DNA of 43,673 nucleotides from positions 1 through 43,673 of the forward strand of contig JABBNZ010000028.1 in the NCBI GenBank assembly GCA_019352035.1, read 5' to 3'. This document shows, in pieces, positions 9,926-18,968 of this stretch. Every line of letters starts with the position of its first letter. Position 1 is the first letter of the stretch. Below the pieces are notes generated by a model. The model saw only the letters and a program-made list of their open reading frames with translations, searched no databases and had not been told where the DNA came from. The DNA is from Pseudomonadota bacterium (GTDB lineage: Bacteria > Pseudomonadota > Gammaproteobacteria > Steroidobacterales > Steroidobacteraceae). Position numbers and translations under genes: made by a program.

Positions 9926-11959
9926 TCATGCAGCCTCGCCGGGAGCGGCTATACCGTGCTGCGCCAGCAGCGCCCGGATGTCGGGCGGGCGCCCCCGGAA
10001 CTCGACGAAGGCTTCCAGGGCGTCCCGGCTGCCTCCTCGGGAGAGGATGGAGTCGAGAAACCGCTGCGCCGTGGCCCGGTCGAAGACGCCCCGCTCCTCG
10101 AAGACCGAGAAGGCGTCCGCCGCGAGAACCTCGGCCCATTTGTAGCTGTAGTATCCGGCCGCGTAGCCGCCGGCGAAGATATGTCCAAAGCTGTTCGCGA
10201 ACCGGTTCCACTCGGGCACCGGCACGACCGTCAGCTGGCGGCGCACCTGCTGCAGCACCTCGCGCACGCGGCCGCCGCGCTCCGGGGCATACTCGGCATG
10301 GAGGCGGAAGTCGAACAGCGCGAACTCGAGCTGCCGCACCATCTGCAGTCCGGCGTGGAAGCTGCGCGTGGCGCGCAGCCGCTCCAGGGTCTGCGCCGGC
10401 AGGGGCGCCCCGGTCTGAAAGTGGCTGCAGATGCGGCCGAGCACATCAGGGTGCCACGCGTAGTTCTCCATGAACTGGCTCGGCAATTCGACGGCGTCCC
10501 AGGCAACGCCGTTGATGCCCGCGATGCTCGGATAGTCGACACGCGTCAGCAGGTGATGCAGGCCGTGACCGAACTCGTGAAAGAGTGTGAGCACGTCATC
10601 GTGTGTGAGGAGGGCCGGGCGGCCCTCTCCAGGAGGCAGCACGTTGCACACGAGATACGCCACCGGCAACGCGGAGCCCGAGACGAGGCGCTTGCGGCCG
10701 ATGCACTCGTCCATCCAGGCGCCGCTGCGCTTGTTCGGCCGCGCGCAGGCATCGAGATAGAAGCTCCCGATCTGCCGGCCGGCGGCGCTTTCGATATCGA
10801 AGAAGCGCACGTCCGGATGCCACACCGGGGCGCCGCTGCGCTCCCGGATGTGCACGTCGAAGAGCCTCTCGGCGACCTCGAACAACCCGGCAAGCACTCG
10901 CGGCAGCGGGAAGTACGGGCGCAGCTCCTCCTGGGAGACGGCATAGCGCTCGCGCTGCAGCCGCTCCGTATGGAAGGCGACATCCCAGGCTTCGAGCCTG
11001 GCGCCGGCGAAGGCCTCGAGCTCCTCGAACTCCCGCACCGCGGCGGGCCGCCCCGAGCGGGCCAGATCCTCCAGGAACTGCATGACTTCCGGGACGCTGT
11101 GCGCCATGCGGGTGGCGAGCGCGTACTCGGCGAAATTGCCGAAACCGAGGATCCGCGCCGCCTCGTAGCGCCGGCGCAGGATCTGCTCCATGACATCCGC
11201 GTTGTCCCACCGGCCGGCGTTGGGGCCCTGGTCGGAGGCGCGCGTGGTCCATGCCTCGTAGAATGCGCGGCGCAGAACCTCGGATTCCGCGTCAGTCACC
11301 ACTGCGACGTAGGTCGGCTGATCGAGTGTCAGGAGCCAGCCTTCCAGACCCTGATCGTGCGCGCGGCGGCGGGCCTGATCGATGAGCATCTCGTTGAGGC
11401 CGCGCAGCTGCGCCGCGTCCTTGACCGGGCAGCTCCAGCCGGTGGTCGCATCGAGCACGTTCTCCTCGAACTTCGCCTGCAGGCCCGTGAGCTCCAGCAT
11501 CACTTCCTTGAAGCGCCGCTTGTCATCCGCGCCGAGCCCGACGCCCGCGAGCCGGAATTCCCGCAGCGCGTGCTCGAGCACGCGGCGCTGCACCGAATCG
11601 AGCGCGGCGCCTTCCTGCGCCTCGATCGCACGGTAGGCCCGGTAGAGCGGCTCGCTCTGGGCGAGGTCGGTCTGATAGGCCGAGAGCAGAGGCAGGCACT
11701 CGTTGTATGCGGTGCGCAACGCCTCGGAGTTGAGCACGGCGTTCAGATGGCTCACCGGCGACCAGGTGCGTGCGACGCGGTGATGCAGCTCTTCCAGCGG
11801 CTCCACCACCGTGGCGAACGTCGGGTCGGTGCTCGCGGCGATCTCGCTCATCCGCGCCCGGGCTTCCGACAGGGTCTCGCGCACCGCCGGCTCGACGTGC
11901 TCCGGGCGGATACGCGGGAAAGGGGGCAGCGGCGCCTGGGCCAGCAAAGGATTGTCCAT
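9926..11959 (-). CDS. prlC: Oligopeptidase A (M3 family)
   Basis: Cytosolic zinc metallopeptidase that degrades short peptides, including cleaved signal peptides in E. coli. The 677-residue length matches PrlC (about 680). The zinc motif HEFGHGLHHLL starts at residue 461 with His461, Glu462 and His465. The N-terminus MDNPLLAQAPLPPFPRIRPEHVEPAV is characteristic of the family, and the downstream GVAWDAVELPSQFMENYAW segment contains the third zinc-binding Glu and substrate-site residues. It is transcribed away from gor, with only 40 bases between the two starts. Confidence 0.96.
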   Translation of the reverse strand: MDNPLLAQAPLPPFPRIRPEHVEPAVRETLSEARARMSEIAASTDPTFATVVEPLEELHHRVARTWSPVSHLNAVLNSEALRTAYNECLPLLSAYQTDLAQSEPLYRAYRAIEAQEGAALDSVQRRVLEHALREFRLAGVGLGADDKRRFKEVMLELTGLQAKFEENVLDATTGWSCPVKDAAQLRGLNEMLIDQARRRAHDQGLEGWLLTLDQPTYVAVVTDAESEVLRRAFYEAWTTRASDQGPNAGRWDNADVMEQILRRRYEAARILGFGNFAEYALATRMAHSVPEVMQFLEDLARSGRPAAVREFEELEAFAGARLEAWDVAFHTERLQRERYAVSQEELRPYFPLPRVLAGLFEVAERLFDVHIRERSGAPVWHPDVRFFDIESAAGRQIGSFYLDACARPNKRSGAWMDECIGRKRLVSGSALPVAYLVCNVLPPGEGRPALLTHDDVLTLFHEFGHGLHHLLTRVDYPSIAGINGVAWDAVELPSQFMENYAWHPDVLGRICSHFQTGAPLPAQTLERLRATRSFHAGLQMVRQLEFALFDFRLHAEYAPERGGRVREVLQQVRRQLTVVPVPEWNRFANSFGHIFAGGYAAGYYSYKWAEVLAADAFSVFEERGVFDRATAQRFLDSILSRGGSRDALEAFVEFRGRPPDIRALLAQHGIAAPGEAA

Positions 11960-11990
11960 CGGTCACCTGTCTAAGCGGCACACGGGCGGC

Positions 11991-11996
11991 TAAAAT
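11991..11996 (+). promoter_or_regulatory. Possible -10 box very close to the gor start
   Basis: TAAAAT ends three bases before the ATGATG of gor, and no Shine-Dalgarno sequence precedes the start. If this is the -10 element, transcription would start at or next to the start codon, giving a leaderless mRNA. The matching -35 position (TGTCTA near 11968) is a poor match, so this is tentative. Confidence 0.35.
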
Positions 11997-11999
11997 TCC

Positions 12000-13352
12000 A
12001 TGATGAGTGACTTCGATCTCATTGTCATCGGCGGGGGCAGCGGCGGCCTGGCGGCGGCGCAGCGCGCGGCGGAGTACGGCGCCAAGGTCGCGCTGGTGGA
12101 ATCGCACCGGCTGGGCGGCACGTGCGTCAACGTCGGGTGCGTGCCCAAGAAGGTCATGTGGAACGCGGCCGACCTCGCCGAAGGGCTGCGCGATGCGCCC
12201 GATTACGGCTTCGCGCTGTCGGCCGGGGAACACGATTGGCCGCTGCTGAAGGAGAAGCGCGACGCCTATGTGCTGCGCCTGAACGGCACCTACGAGAGCA
12301 ATCTCGCCAAGCGCGGCATCACCCTGGTCCGCGGCCGGGCCCATTTCGTGGACCCGCGGACGGTGGCGGCAGCGGGGTCCTCGCTCCGCGCTGCGCACAT
12401 CATCATCGCCACCGGCGGCCGTCCCTTGCTGCCGCCCATCCCGGGTGCGCAGCTCGGGATCACCTCAGACGGCTTCTTCGACCTGCCGCGCAGGCCGCAG
12501 CGCGTCGCCATCGTCGGCAGCGGCTACATCGCCGTCGAGCTGACCGGCATCTTCGCGGCGCTCGGCTCCAACGTGACACTGGTTCTTCGGGGGGAGACGG
12601 CGCTGAAGGATTTCGACTCCATGATCGGGGAGTCGATGCTGAAGATCCTACGCGACGAAGGCGTGAGCATCGCCACGCAGGCGTGGCCTTCGGCGCTCGA
12701 CTGCGACCCCCGGGGAGGTCTGGCGCTCGCGCTTCGCGATGGCCGGCGGCTGGAGCCGTTTGACTGTGTGCTCTGGGCGATCGGCCGCGCGCCGGCGGTG
12801 GAGGAGTTGGGACTGGCGCGGGCGGGCGTGGACCTCGACGCCTACGGCTTCATCGTCACCGACAAATACCAGACCACGAGCAGCGCCGGCGTATACGCCA
12901 TCGGCGATGTCACCGGCCGGGCGCCGCTCACGCCCGTGGCCATTGCCGCCGGACGGCGCCTGAGCGACCGCCTCTTCGGCGGCAAACCCGACCGGCATCT
13001 GGACTACCACAACATCCCAACGGTCGTATTCGGCCATCCCCCGATCGGCACGGTGGGCCTCACTGAGCGCGGCGCCCGCGACGACTACGGCGATGAGGAG
13101 GTCGCCATCTTCAAGTCGAGCTTCATCCCCATGTACCACGCGCTCACCACCGCCAAGCCGCGCTGCGACATGAAGCTGGTGACCGTGGGCCCGAAGCGGC
13201 GCATCGTCGGCGTGCACGTCGTCGGGCCGGGCGCGGACGAGATGATGCAGGGCTTCGCGGTCGCCGTGCGCATGGGTGCCACCAAGGAGGACTTCGACGA
13301 CACGGTGGCGATCCATCCCACCAGCGCCGAGGAGCTCGTCACGATGAGGTGA
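12000..13352 (+). CDS. gor: Glutathione-disulfide reductase
   Basis: NADPH-dependent FAD enzyme that regenerates reduced glutathione. The 450-residue length is that of the family. The FAD-binding [14 protein letters not shown] is near residue 11, the redox disulfide is in [13 protein letters not shown] (Cys42 and Cys47), the NADPH fold starts at [15 protein letters not shown], the second FAD segment is [18 protein letters not shown], and the C-terminal catalytic HPTSAEE is present. The start is ATG at 12000 or the adjacent ATG at 12003. The 3' end overlaps the convergent aroE by 14 bases. A glutathione S-transferase gene lies at 35306. Trypanothione or mercuric reductase is much less likely. 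Confidence 0.95.
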   Translation: MMSDFDLIVIGGGSGGLAAAQRAAEYGAKVALVESHRLGGTCVNVGCVPKKVMWNAADLAEGLRDAPDYGFALSAGEHDWPLLKEKRDAYVLRLNGTYESNLAKRGITLVRGRAHFVDPRTVAAAGSSLRAAHIIIATGGRPLLPPIPGAQLGITSDGFFDLPRRPQRVAIVGSGYIAVELTGIFAALGSNVTLVLRGETALKDFDSMIGESMLKILRDEGVSIATQAWPSALDCDPRGGLALALRDGRRLEPFDCVLWAIGRAPAVEELGLARAGVDLDAYGFIVTDKYQTTSSAGVYAIGDVTGRAPLTPVAIAAGRRLSDRLFGGKPDRHLDYHNIPTVVFGHPPIGTVGLTERGARDDYGDEEVAIFKSSFIPMYHALTTAKPRCDMKLVTVGPKRRIVGVHVVGPGADEMMQGFAVAVRMGATKEDFDDTVAIHPTSAEELVTMR

Positions 13353-14166
13353 GCGCCGCGAGCACCGGCCCGGTGAGCGGCCGCACGCCGCGCCAGAGGC
13401 GGAAGGATTCCGCCGCCTGCTCGACGAGCATTCCCCAACCGGGCACGGCCGCCCTGCAGCCGTGCTCCAGGCACCAGCGGACGAACGCTGTGTCGCCCTT
13501 GCCGTACGCCATGTCATAGCAGAACGTGTCGGGTCCGAGGACGGCCACCGGCACGTCGGGGATCTCACCGGTGAGGCTCGCGGAGGTGGCATTGATGATG
13601 AGATCGAACGCGCCGCCCGCGATGTAGCGATAGCCGACACCCTGGACGTTGCCGAGCTGTGAGAATGCGGCCGCGAGCGCCTTGGCCCGGTCCGCGGTGC
13701 GGTTGGCGATGACGACGAGCTCCGGCTCCAGGCCGAGCAGCGGCGCAAGCACGCCGCGCGCGGCGCCGCCCGCGCCGATGACCAGCACGCGCCGGCGAGT
13801 CACCGCCACGCGCTGATTGACGCAGAGGTCCTGCATGAGACCGACCCCATCCGTGTTGTCACCGAGAATGGTGCCGTCCCTGCGCATCACGAGGGTGTTG
13901 ACGGCGCCCGCGTGCTGGGCGCGCTTCGTGAGCTCGCTGGCGCGCCCAACGGCGGTGACCTTGTACGGCAAAGTGACGTTGAGTCCGCGTCCGCCCCGGT
14001 CAAAAAAGTCCGCCATGCGCTCCTCGAGCGCCTCGGGCGCGAAATCGAACAGGCGATAGCTCAGGGCCTGCCCCGTCTGACGGGCGAACATGGCGTGAAT
14101 GAAGGGCGAGAGGCTGTGGGCGACAGGGTGGCCCACGACCCCGTACTGATCGACCGGACCGCTCAT
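13339..14166 (-). CDS. aroE: Shikimate dehydrogenase
   Basis: Reduces 3-dehydroshikimate to shikimate with NADPH in aromatic amino-acid synthesis. The 275-residue protein has the substrate-binding [10 protein letters not shown] (near residue 12), catalytic Lys69 in NVTLPYK, the NTDGVG motif with Asp106, and the nucleotide-binding [14 protein letters not shown] near 131. [10 protein letters not shown] after the Rossmann loop fits NADP specificity. Full length and intact. It lies 64 bases downstream of rlmJ in the same direction and overlaps the convergent gor at its 3' end. Confidence 0.96.
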   Translation of the reverse strand: MSGPVDQYGVVGHPVAHSLSPFIHAMFARQTGQALSYRLFDFAPEALEERMADFFDRGGRGLNVTLPYKVTAVGRASELTKRAQHAGAVNTLVMRRDGTILGDNTDGVGLMQDLCVNQRVAVTRRRVLVIGAGGAARGVLAPLLGLEPELVVIANRTADRAKALAAAFSQLGNVQGVGYRYIAGGAFDLIINATSASLTGEIPDVPVAVLGPDTFCYDMAYGKGDTAFVRWCLEHGCRAAVPGWGMLVEQAAESFRLWRGVRPLTGPVLAALTSS

Positions 14167-14230
14167 GGGACGGATTCTGCGCCCGAAGGCGCGCCACCGC
14201 CATGGTCCGAGGCTGGGCTTTCGGAATCGG

Positions 14231-15184
14231 TCAGCCGTTCAGGCGGCGCACGCCGGTCCCGCCACCGTGCCCCAGATCCAGGCGGGCGTGCAGCTGTGGG
14301 AGCCAGCGCTGCATACGCTCGCCCAGCTGGTAGGGAGGGTTGAGGATGAGCATCCCCGAGCCGTTGAGGGCGACACGAGAGTCGCTGGGGTAGAGCGACA
14401 GCTCCCCCGCGAGCAGCTCGCAGTCGAGCTCGCCGGCGAGCGCGTCGCACCAGGCGGCCGTGTCGCGCTCGTCCTTGATCGGATACCAGATCGCCACCAC
14501 GCCGGTATGGAAGCGCCGCAGCGCTTCCAGGGCCGCCTGCCGGGCGCGCTCGAAGTCCTCCCGGCTTTCCTCGTAGGGCGGATCGATGAACGTCAGCCCG
14601 CGGCGCTCGGGCGGCGGCAGCCAGGCGCGAAGGAGCGCAAAACCGTCGCCGGTCTCGACGGTGAGATGAAGCGCAGGATCCGGGCTCCTGCCCGGCCCAG
14701 CGCCGTCTCGGTCAAAATGGGTGGTTTTTGCCGGAGACCCGGCCACCTGCGGCGGCCGGGCACGTCCCTGTGCCTGACCCGACAGTGCCCTCTGCAGCGC
14801 GCGGGCCTCGGCCGGGATACGCTCGATGAAGACCGCACGGTCCTGCGGGCGCAGCTCGCTGGCGGCCAGCAGCGGCGAGCCCGGATACAGCCGCGGCGCG
14901 CCGAGCTCGCGGCGCAGCAGCGCCACCCGCTCAACGTAATCCCGGAGCTCCTCGGCATCCTCCGGGCGGGCGGCATCGGCCGGGGATTTCCGTTCCAGCC
15001 GACCGATGCCGGTGGCGGATTCTCCAGACGGCCCTGCGAGATCGTAGGCGCCGCGGCCGGCGTGCGTCTCGAGGTAGAGAAAGCCCTTTTCCTTGCGCTT
15101 GAGGGCCGCCAGCAGGGCGAGCAGGGTCACGTGCTTGTGCACGTCGGCGAAATTGCCCGCGTGGTGGACGTGCCGGTACTTCAC
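14231..15184 (-). CDS. rlmJ: 23S rRNA (adenine-N6) methyltransferase RlmJ with inserted segment
   Basis: Methylates A2030 of 23S rRNA in E. coli. The start is a GTG at 15184 with GGAGG seven bases upstream; the protein then begins VKYRHVHHAGNFADVHKH, matching the family N-terminus (YRHSFHAGNHADVLKH in E. coli). FLYLETHAGRGAYDL carries the SAM site and LTFIDPPYEE the catalytic DPPY motif. The 317 residues exceed the E. coli length (about 280). The excess is explained by about 36 residues (about 135-171, from GQAQG to SPDPAL) encoded exactly by a dispersed repeat (14671-14779) that splits the region between the GSPLLAASELRPQD segment and TVETGDGF. The frame remains open. It follows the Mce lipoprotein gene by 11 bases, so it is probably cotranscribed. 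Confidence 0.93.
   Translation of the reverse strand: MKYRHVHHAGNFADVHKHVTLLALLAALKRKEKGFLYLETHAGRGAYDLAGPSGESATGIGRLERKSPADAARPEDAEELRDYVERVALLRRELGAPRLYPGSPLLAASELRPQDRAVFIERIPAEARALQRALSGQAQGRARPPQVAGSPAKTTHFDRDGAGPGRSPDPALHLTVETGDGFALLRAWLPPPERRGLTFIDPPYEESREDFERARQAALEALRRFHTGVVAIWYPIKDERDTAAWCDALAGELDCELLAGELSLYPSDSRVALNGSGMLILNPPYQLGERMQRWLPQLHARLDLGHGGGTGVRRLNG
14671..14779 (+). repeat. Dispersed double-hairpin repeat, copy 2 (inside rlmJ)
   Basis: Begins GCGCAGGATCCGGGC and forms hairpin 1 with GCCCGGCCCAGCGC. A second, less perfect stem around GTCAAAA / TTTTTGCC follows, then CACCTGCGGCGGCCGGGC and the end CCTGTGCCTGACCC. The order of blocks matches the copies at 19948 and 31497. 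It is 109 bases long and keeps the rlmJ frame open on the opposite strand. Confidence 0.8.
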
Positions 15185-15195
15185 GTCGCGGCCTC

Positions 15196-15879
15196 CTACC
15201 GGGCCGGTGCGTCTGCGCCGCCCGGCTGGGCGGTCCGCACGGCGGCGAACGCCTGCTGCGACATCGAGCTCAGCGCCTGATCGGCGGCCCGCTGGAATGC
15301 GGCCACGACCTCGCTCAGCCTGTTGGCGGCGGCGGCCGCCGATCCGGACACGCTGAAGCTCGCCAGGATCCTGCGTCCGCTCTCGCTCCCCAACGTGCAA
15401 TCGAGTGTCACGCGCACCGTTGGAGGGGCGCCGGCACCGGCCGAATAGTCGGCATCGAAGCGCCTGATGGCGATCTGCAGGAGGTAGTCCGAGGGAAACG
15501 GACTGTCCGCGTTCTCGACCGAGCTCCAGTCGCCCGAAGCGCGCAAGGTCTTGGTGGCCAGCGCTTCGAGCAGCGCCGGCGTATCGGCCGCCCAGGCGGT
15601 GCCCGCATAGACATTCATGCGGTGATCGGGTTGCAGCAGCACGATTTGAGAGGTGCCGAGGCCGGGACCGGCAAGCGGAAGAGCCACGCGCAAAGATGCG
15701 GCGCGGGCCGGATGGGCGTGGGCAGCGCCATGCGAGGATACGGTGCCGGCCCGCAGCGTGTAGACCTGGACGGGCGGCGCATCGCTATGCAGATAGCTCG
15801 CGCAGCCGGCAATGCCGAGGCCCAGGAGAATCGGCGCCGGCCGCCGCAGATGTTTCCACATAGTTGCCCATCGACTCAT
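15196..15879 (-). CDS. ABC-type transport auxiliary lipoprotein (Mce/Pqi type)
   Basis: Outer-membrane-linked lipoprotein partner of an Mce lipid transporter. The 227-residue protein has a signal peptide with lipobox GIAGC (Cys26) and then VQVYTLRAG, the start of the ABC_trans_aux domain. SLRVALPLAGPGLGTSQIVL and MNVYAGTAWAADTPALLEALA are typical of that family, to which PqiC belongs. An internal ATG at 15861 (MWKHLRR) is an equally plausible start. It lies 36 bases after the MlaD-like gene and 11 before rlmJ, and completes a permease-ATPase-MCE-lipoprotein operon. Confidence 0.88.
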   Translation of the reverse strand: MSRWATMWKHLRRPAPILLGLGIAGCASYLHSDAPPVQVYTLRAGTVSSHGAAHAHPARAASLRVALPLAGPGLGTSQIVLLQPDHRMNVYAGTAWAADTPALLEALATKTLRASGDWSSVENADSPFPSDYLLQIAIRRFDADYSAGAGAPPTVRVTLDCTLGSESGRRILASFSVSGSAAAAANRLSEVVAAFQRAADQALSSMSQQAFAAVRTAQPGGADAPAR

Positions 15880-15915
15880 ATCAACCCCGAATCAGAAATG
15901 ATTGCTTTTTGAGAA

Positions 15916-16845
15916 CTAACGCGGAATCTCCACGCCCGCCGGCGCCGGTTGATAGAGAAGCTGCGACGGATTCTGGCGCAGGCTCCCGGAAAGCTGACGG
16001 AGGCTACTGGCCGCGGCCCTCCCCTCGCGCACGAAGCTCTCGATCTCCGGCAGGCCGGCGCGCGTGAACGAGCGGACGTCGGCGCGATTCTCCGCGATCA
16101 TCGCGTCGAGCTGACCGGTGGCCTGCGAGAGGTTGTCAGCCACCGTGTCCAGGCGCTTCACGGTCGAGACGACCTGCGGAGCGGCGGTGTTCATCAAGCT
16201 GCGCGCGCTCGCCGCGGTGGCCCCGAGCTGCGCCGTCGCGGTGCGCAGCTGGACGAGCAGCGCGTTGACGTTCTGTACCGCCTGCGGCAACGAGCGGCTC
16301 GCCTGCGAGAGGTTGTCGAGGCTGCGCGAGATGTCGTTGATGTTGCGATCGTTCAGCAGGCGGTTCAGGCGCTCGATGACGCCGCCGGCGGCGGCTGACA
16401 GGCGCGGAAGCTGCGCCATGAATACGTCGAACTGTGACGGCGCCGAGCGGATCACCGGGTACTCGATGCCCGGCACCTTCGGGGTCGCCGGCCGTGAGGA
16501 CCGCTGCAGGTCGATGTAAAGAAGGCCGGTCACGCCCTGCAGGTTGAGCTCCGCGACCGTACGGGGCGAGATCGGGGTCGTGGACTGGATGGCGGCAACC
16601 ACCTCCACGCGCCCCGCATCGCGAGGATCGATGCGCATCTGCACGACGCGGCCGACCCGCACGCCCAGATACCGGACGGCCGCGCCCTGCTCCAGGCCGC
16701 TGACGCTGCCGTTGAAATAGATCTCGTAGCGCTGGTACATCCGGTGAACACGGTTGCCCGAATACCAGTAGACGAAGAGCGCCGCGGCCAGCGCCACCGC
16801 CAGCACGAACGCTCCGACAGCGGCGTAATTCGCTTCACGCTCCAT
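15916..16845 (-). CDS. MlaD/MCE-family lipid-binding protein
   Basis: Periplasmic substrate-binding part of an Mce-type lipid ABC transporter, anchored by one N-terminal helix (about 8-28). The MCE domain (about 38-118) shows YEIYFNGSVSGLEQGAAVRYLGVRVGRV and the ending LQGVTGLLYIDL. After it comes a long helical region to residue 309, rich in Asn, Gln and Ala, of the kind that builds a hydrophobic tunnel in larger MCE proteins such as PqiB and LetB, although this protein has only one MCE domain. The start overlaps the ATPase stop by 11 bases. Confidence 0.93.
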   Translation of the reverse strand: MEREANYAAVGAFVLAVALAAALFVYWYSGNRVHRMYQRYEIYFNGSVSGLEQGAAVRYLGVRVGRVVQMRIDPRDAGRVEVVAAIQSTTPISPRTVAELNLQGVTGLLYIDLQRSSRPATPKVPGIEYPVIRSAPSQFDVFMAQLPRLSAAAGGVIERLNRLLNDRNINDISRSLDNLSQASRSLPQAVQNVNALLVQLRTATAQLGATAASARSLMNTAAPQVVSTVKRLDTVADNLSQATGQLDAMIAENRADVRSFTRAGLPEIESFVREGRAAASSLRQLSGSLRQNPSQLLYQPAPAGVEIPR

Positions 16846-17665
16846 GGTCCACCTTCAGATGAATGCTGGCACGCTCCCCGTGGAAGTATGCCTGTATCCA
16901 CGGATGAGGATGATCGACGATGCGCTCCAGCGTGTCGGTCTCCATCCGGTGATCGACGATCACACCGACCCGGTTGCAGGTGCGAAAGATGGAATCGAGA
17001 TCGTGCGTGATCATCACCACCGTCAACCGCAATTGTTTCTGCAGATACAGCATCAGCCCGTCGAACTCCGCCGCTCCGATCGGGTCGAGCCCGGAGGTCG
17101 GCTCATCGAGGAACAGCAGCCGCGGATCGAGCGCCAGCGCCCGCGCCAGGGCGGCGCGCTTGACCATGCCCCCCGAGAGCTGCGCAGGATATTTGCGCGC
17201 CGCGTCCGCGGGAAGACCCACGAGGCGGATCTTGAGCATCGCCAGCTCGTCGCGGGCCGCCGGGGACAGCGCCACCAGATGCTCGATCATGGGCAATTGC
17301 ACGTTCTGCAACACGGTGAGCGAGGAATACAACGCCCCCTGCTGGAAGGTCACGCCATAACGGGCCTTCACCGCGCGCAGCGCCCTGCCGGAGAGCTGCG
17401 TGATGTCGTGTCCCTCGATGAGGATCGTGCCGGCCTCGGGCCGCTGCAGCCCGAGGATGCTCCTCAACAGGACCGACTTGCCGGTGCCGGAGCCGCCGAC
17501 GATGCCGAACACCTCGTCCTGACGGACGTCCATGTCGAGCCCCTGGTGAACGACCTGCGAGCCAAAGCGGTTGACCAGGCCCCGCACCTCCAATACCGGG
17601 TAGCTGACGCCTTTCCCCTCCTGAAGACAGGGGATTTGCACGGGCTCTGCGGCGGTATCGTCCAT
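16835..17665 (-). CDS. ABC transporter ATPase (MlaF-like)
   Basis: Powers the Mce lipid transporter from the cytoplasmic face. The 276-residue protein has Walker A GGSGTGKS (57-64), the Q-loop at GVTFQQGALYSSLTV, signature QLSGGMVKRAALARALAL, Walker B LLFLDEPTSGLDPIGA and the switch ITHDLDSI. LSGGM and DEPTSGLDP are usual in the MlaF subfamily. The open frame extends upstream to 17830, but that part overlaps the permease gene; the ATG at 17665 lies 13 bases after the permease stop and fits the family N-terminus. Part of a four-gene transporter operon. Confidence 0.93.
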   Translation of the reverse strand: MDDTAAEPVQIPCLQEGKGVSYPVLEVRGLVNRFGSQVVHQGLDMDVRQDEVFGIVGGSGTGKSVLLRSILGLQRPEAGTILIEGHDITQLSGRALRAVKARYGVTFQQGALYSSLTVLQNVQLPMIEHLVALSPAARDELAMLKIRLVGLPADAARKYPAQLSGGMVKRAALARALALDPRLLFLDEPTSGLDPIGAAEFDGLMLYLQKQLRLTVVMITHDLDSIFRTCNRVGVIVDHRMETDTLERIVDHPHPWIQAYFHGERASIHLKVDHGA

Positions 17666-17678
17666 GCTCAAAGCGGCC

Positions 17679-18830
17679 TCATACGCCGATCTCCATGAAG
17701 AGCACGGCGAAGAGCGCATCGGCCAGGATGACGAGAAAGATGGCCTGCACCACGGCGACGGTCGTGAGCCTCCCGAGCTCGCGCGAGGAGCCGCGCACCT
17801 GCATCCCGCGGTGCGTCCCCGCCATCCCAATGAGCACCGCGAAGACAGGCGCCTTGATGATGCCGACCCAGAAGGTCGTGGCGGAGATGGACTGGCTCAC
17901 CTGATGGAAGTACTGCTCGAGCGGCATGTGCAGCAGGGAAGCGCACAGCACCGCCCCGCCGGCCAGGCCGACGAGGTCGGCGACGACGGTGAGCAGCGGC
18001 AGGGAGATGACGAGCCCGAGCACGCGCGGCAGCACCAGCGCCTGGAACGGATCGACGCCGGTCGCGCGCAGCGCGTCGACCTCCTCGTTGAGCTGCATGG
18101 AGCCGATCTCGGCTGCGAAGGCGCTGCCGGAGCGGCCCGCGACGATGATGGCGGTGAGCAGCACGCCGAGCTCGCGCAGCACCCCGATCGTGACCAGGTC
18201 GGCCACGAAGATGTCCGCGCCGAAGCTGCGCAGCTGTTCCGCGCTCATGTACGCGATGATCACGCTGATGAGAAATGCGATCAGCGCCACGATCGGCATG
18301 GCGGTGATCCCCGTGTCGTACACGTGCCGCGCGATCGAGATCGGGCGCAGACCCTTCGGATGGGGCAGCGCACGCAGCGCCGTGATGCTGAGCCTGCCGA
18401 GGAATGCGAGAGCGCCGATCATGTCGCGCCAGAGCGCCACGGCACGGCGGCCGATGAAGGCGAGAGTCGCGGCCTCGGCTCCTTCCACGTGATGCAGGGG
18501 GGTCCCGCCCGCGGCGTCGGCCACGGGCACGGCCTCTTCCGGCTCCCGCGACGAGAGCGTTTCCTCCACCAGCCGCAACTGGTCCGGGGGAGCCCCCGCG
18601 AAGTCCACCTGGACACCCGAGCCTCGCGCGCGCCGCACGAATTCCCGCAGGCGCCAGGCGCCTGTCAGATCCAGGGCGGCGAGCCGGTCCGTGGCGATCT
18701 CGACGTGGCTCGCGCCGGACAGATCCACCGCGGCCAGCGCACTGTCGATCTGCCGATAGGCGATCGCCCGCCACTCGCCTGTCAGGTCGAGGGCGAGGCC
18801 TCTGTCCGTTTTCCGCATTTCCATCACCAT
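17679..18830 (-). CDS. MlaE-type permease fused to a STAS-like domain
   Basis: Inner-membrane permease of an Mce lipid transporter. The first 100 or so residues (LALDLTGEWR...VDLSGASHVEI...LAALDLTGAWRL) resemble a STAS/MlaB domain. The MlaE permease domain (about 125-383) follows with at least five membrane segments and the conserved stretch GVLRELGVLLTAIIVAGRSG, then AFAAEIGSMQLNEEVDALRATG. In the E. coli Mla system MlaB is a separate protein, so here both are one chain. Three early Met codons (18830, 18824, 18818) leave the exact start open. It is the first gene of the operon; the 138-base gap to the divergent mdh would contain both promoters. Confidence 0.92.
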   Translation of the reverse strand: MVMEMRKTDRGLALDLTGEWRAIAYRQIDSALAAVDLSGASHVEIATDRLAALDLTGAWRLREFVRRARGSGVQVDFAGAPPDQLRLVEETLSSREPEEAVPVADAAGGTPLHHVEGAEAATLAFIGRRAVALWRDMIGALAFLGRLSITALRALPHPKGLRPISIARHVYDTGITAMPIVALIAFLISVIIAYMSAEQLRSFGADIFVADLVTIGVLRELGVLLTAIIVAGRSGSAFAAEIGSMQLNEEVDALRATGVDPFQALVLPRVLGLVISLPLLTVVADLVGLAGGAVLCASLLHMPLEQYFHQVSQSISATTFWVGIIKAPVFAVLIGMAGTHRGMQVRGSSRELGRLTTVAVVQAIFLVILADALFAVLFMEIGV

Positions 18831-18899
18831 GGGGCGGATGATAAGCGCTCTCGTCTCACGCGCGCAGCCACAGCCAGGTTCGAGTTTTTTTGGTCTTTT

Positions 18900-18929
18900 T
18901 TGAGCCCGCGGCGGGCAAGCGGGTAGAAT
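18900..18929 (+). promoter_or_regulatory. Probable sigma-70 promoter of mdh
   Basis: TTGAGC (18900-18905) and TAGAAT (18924-18929) are separated by 18 bases, about 40 bases before the mdh ATG. Both boxes are one or two changes from consensus, and a T-rich stretch lies just upstream. Predicted from sequence only. Confidence 0.5.
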
Positions 18930-18968
18930 TCCGGCTCTTTATCCCTCCCCTGCGAGCCGAAACACGCC

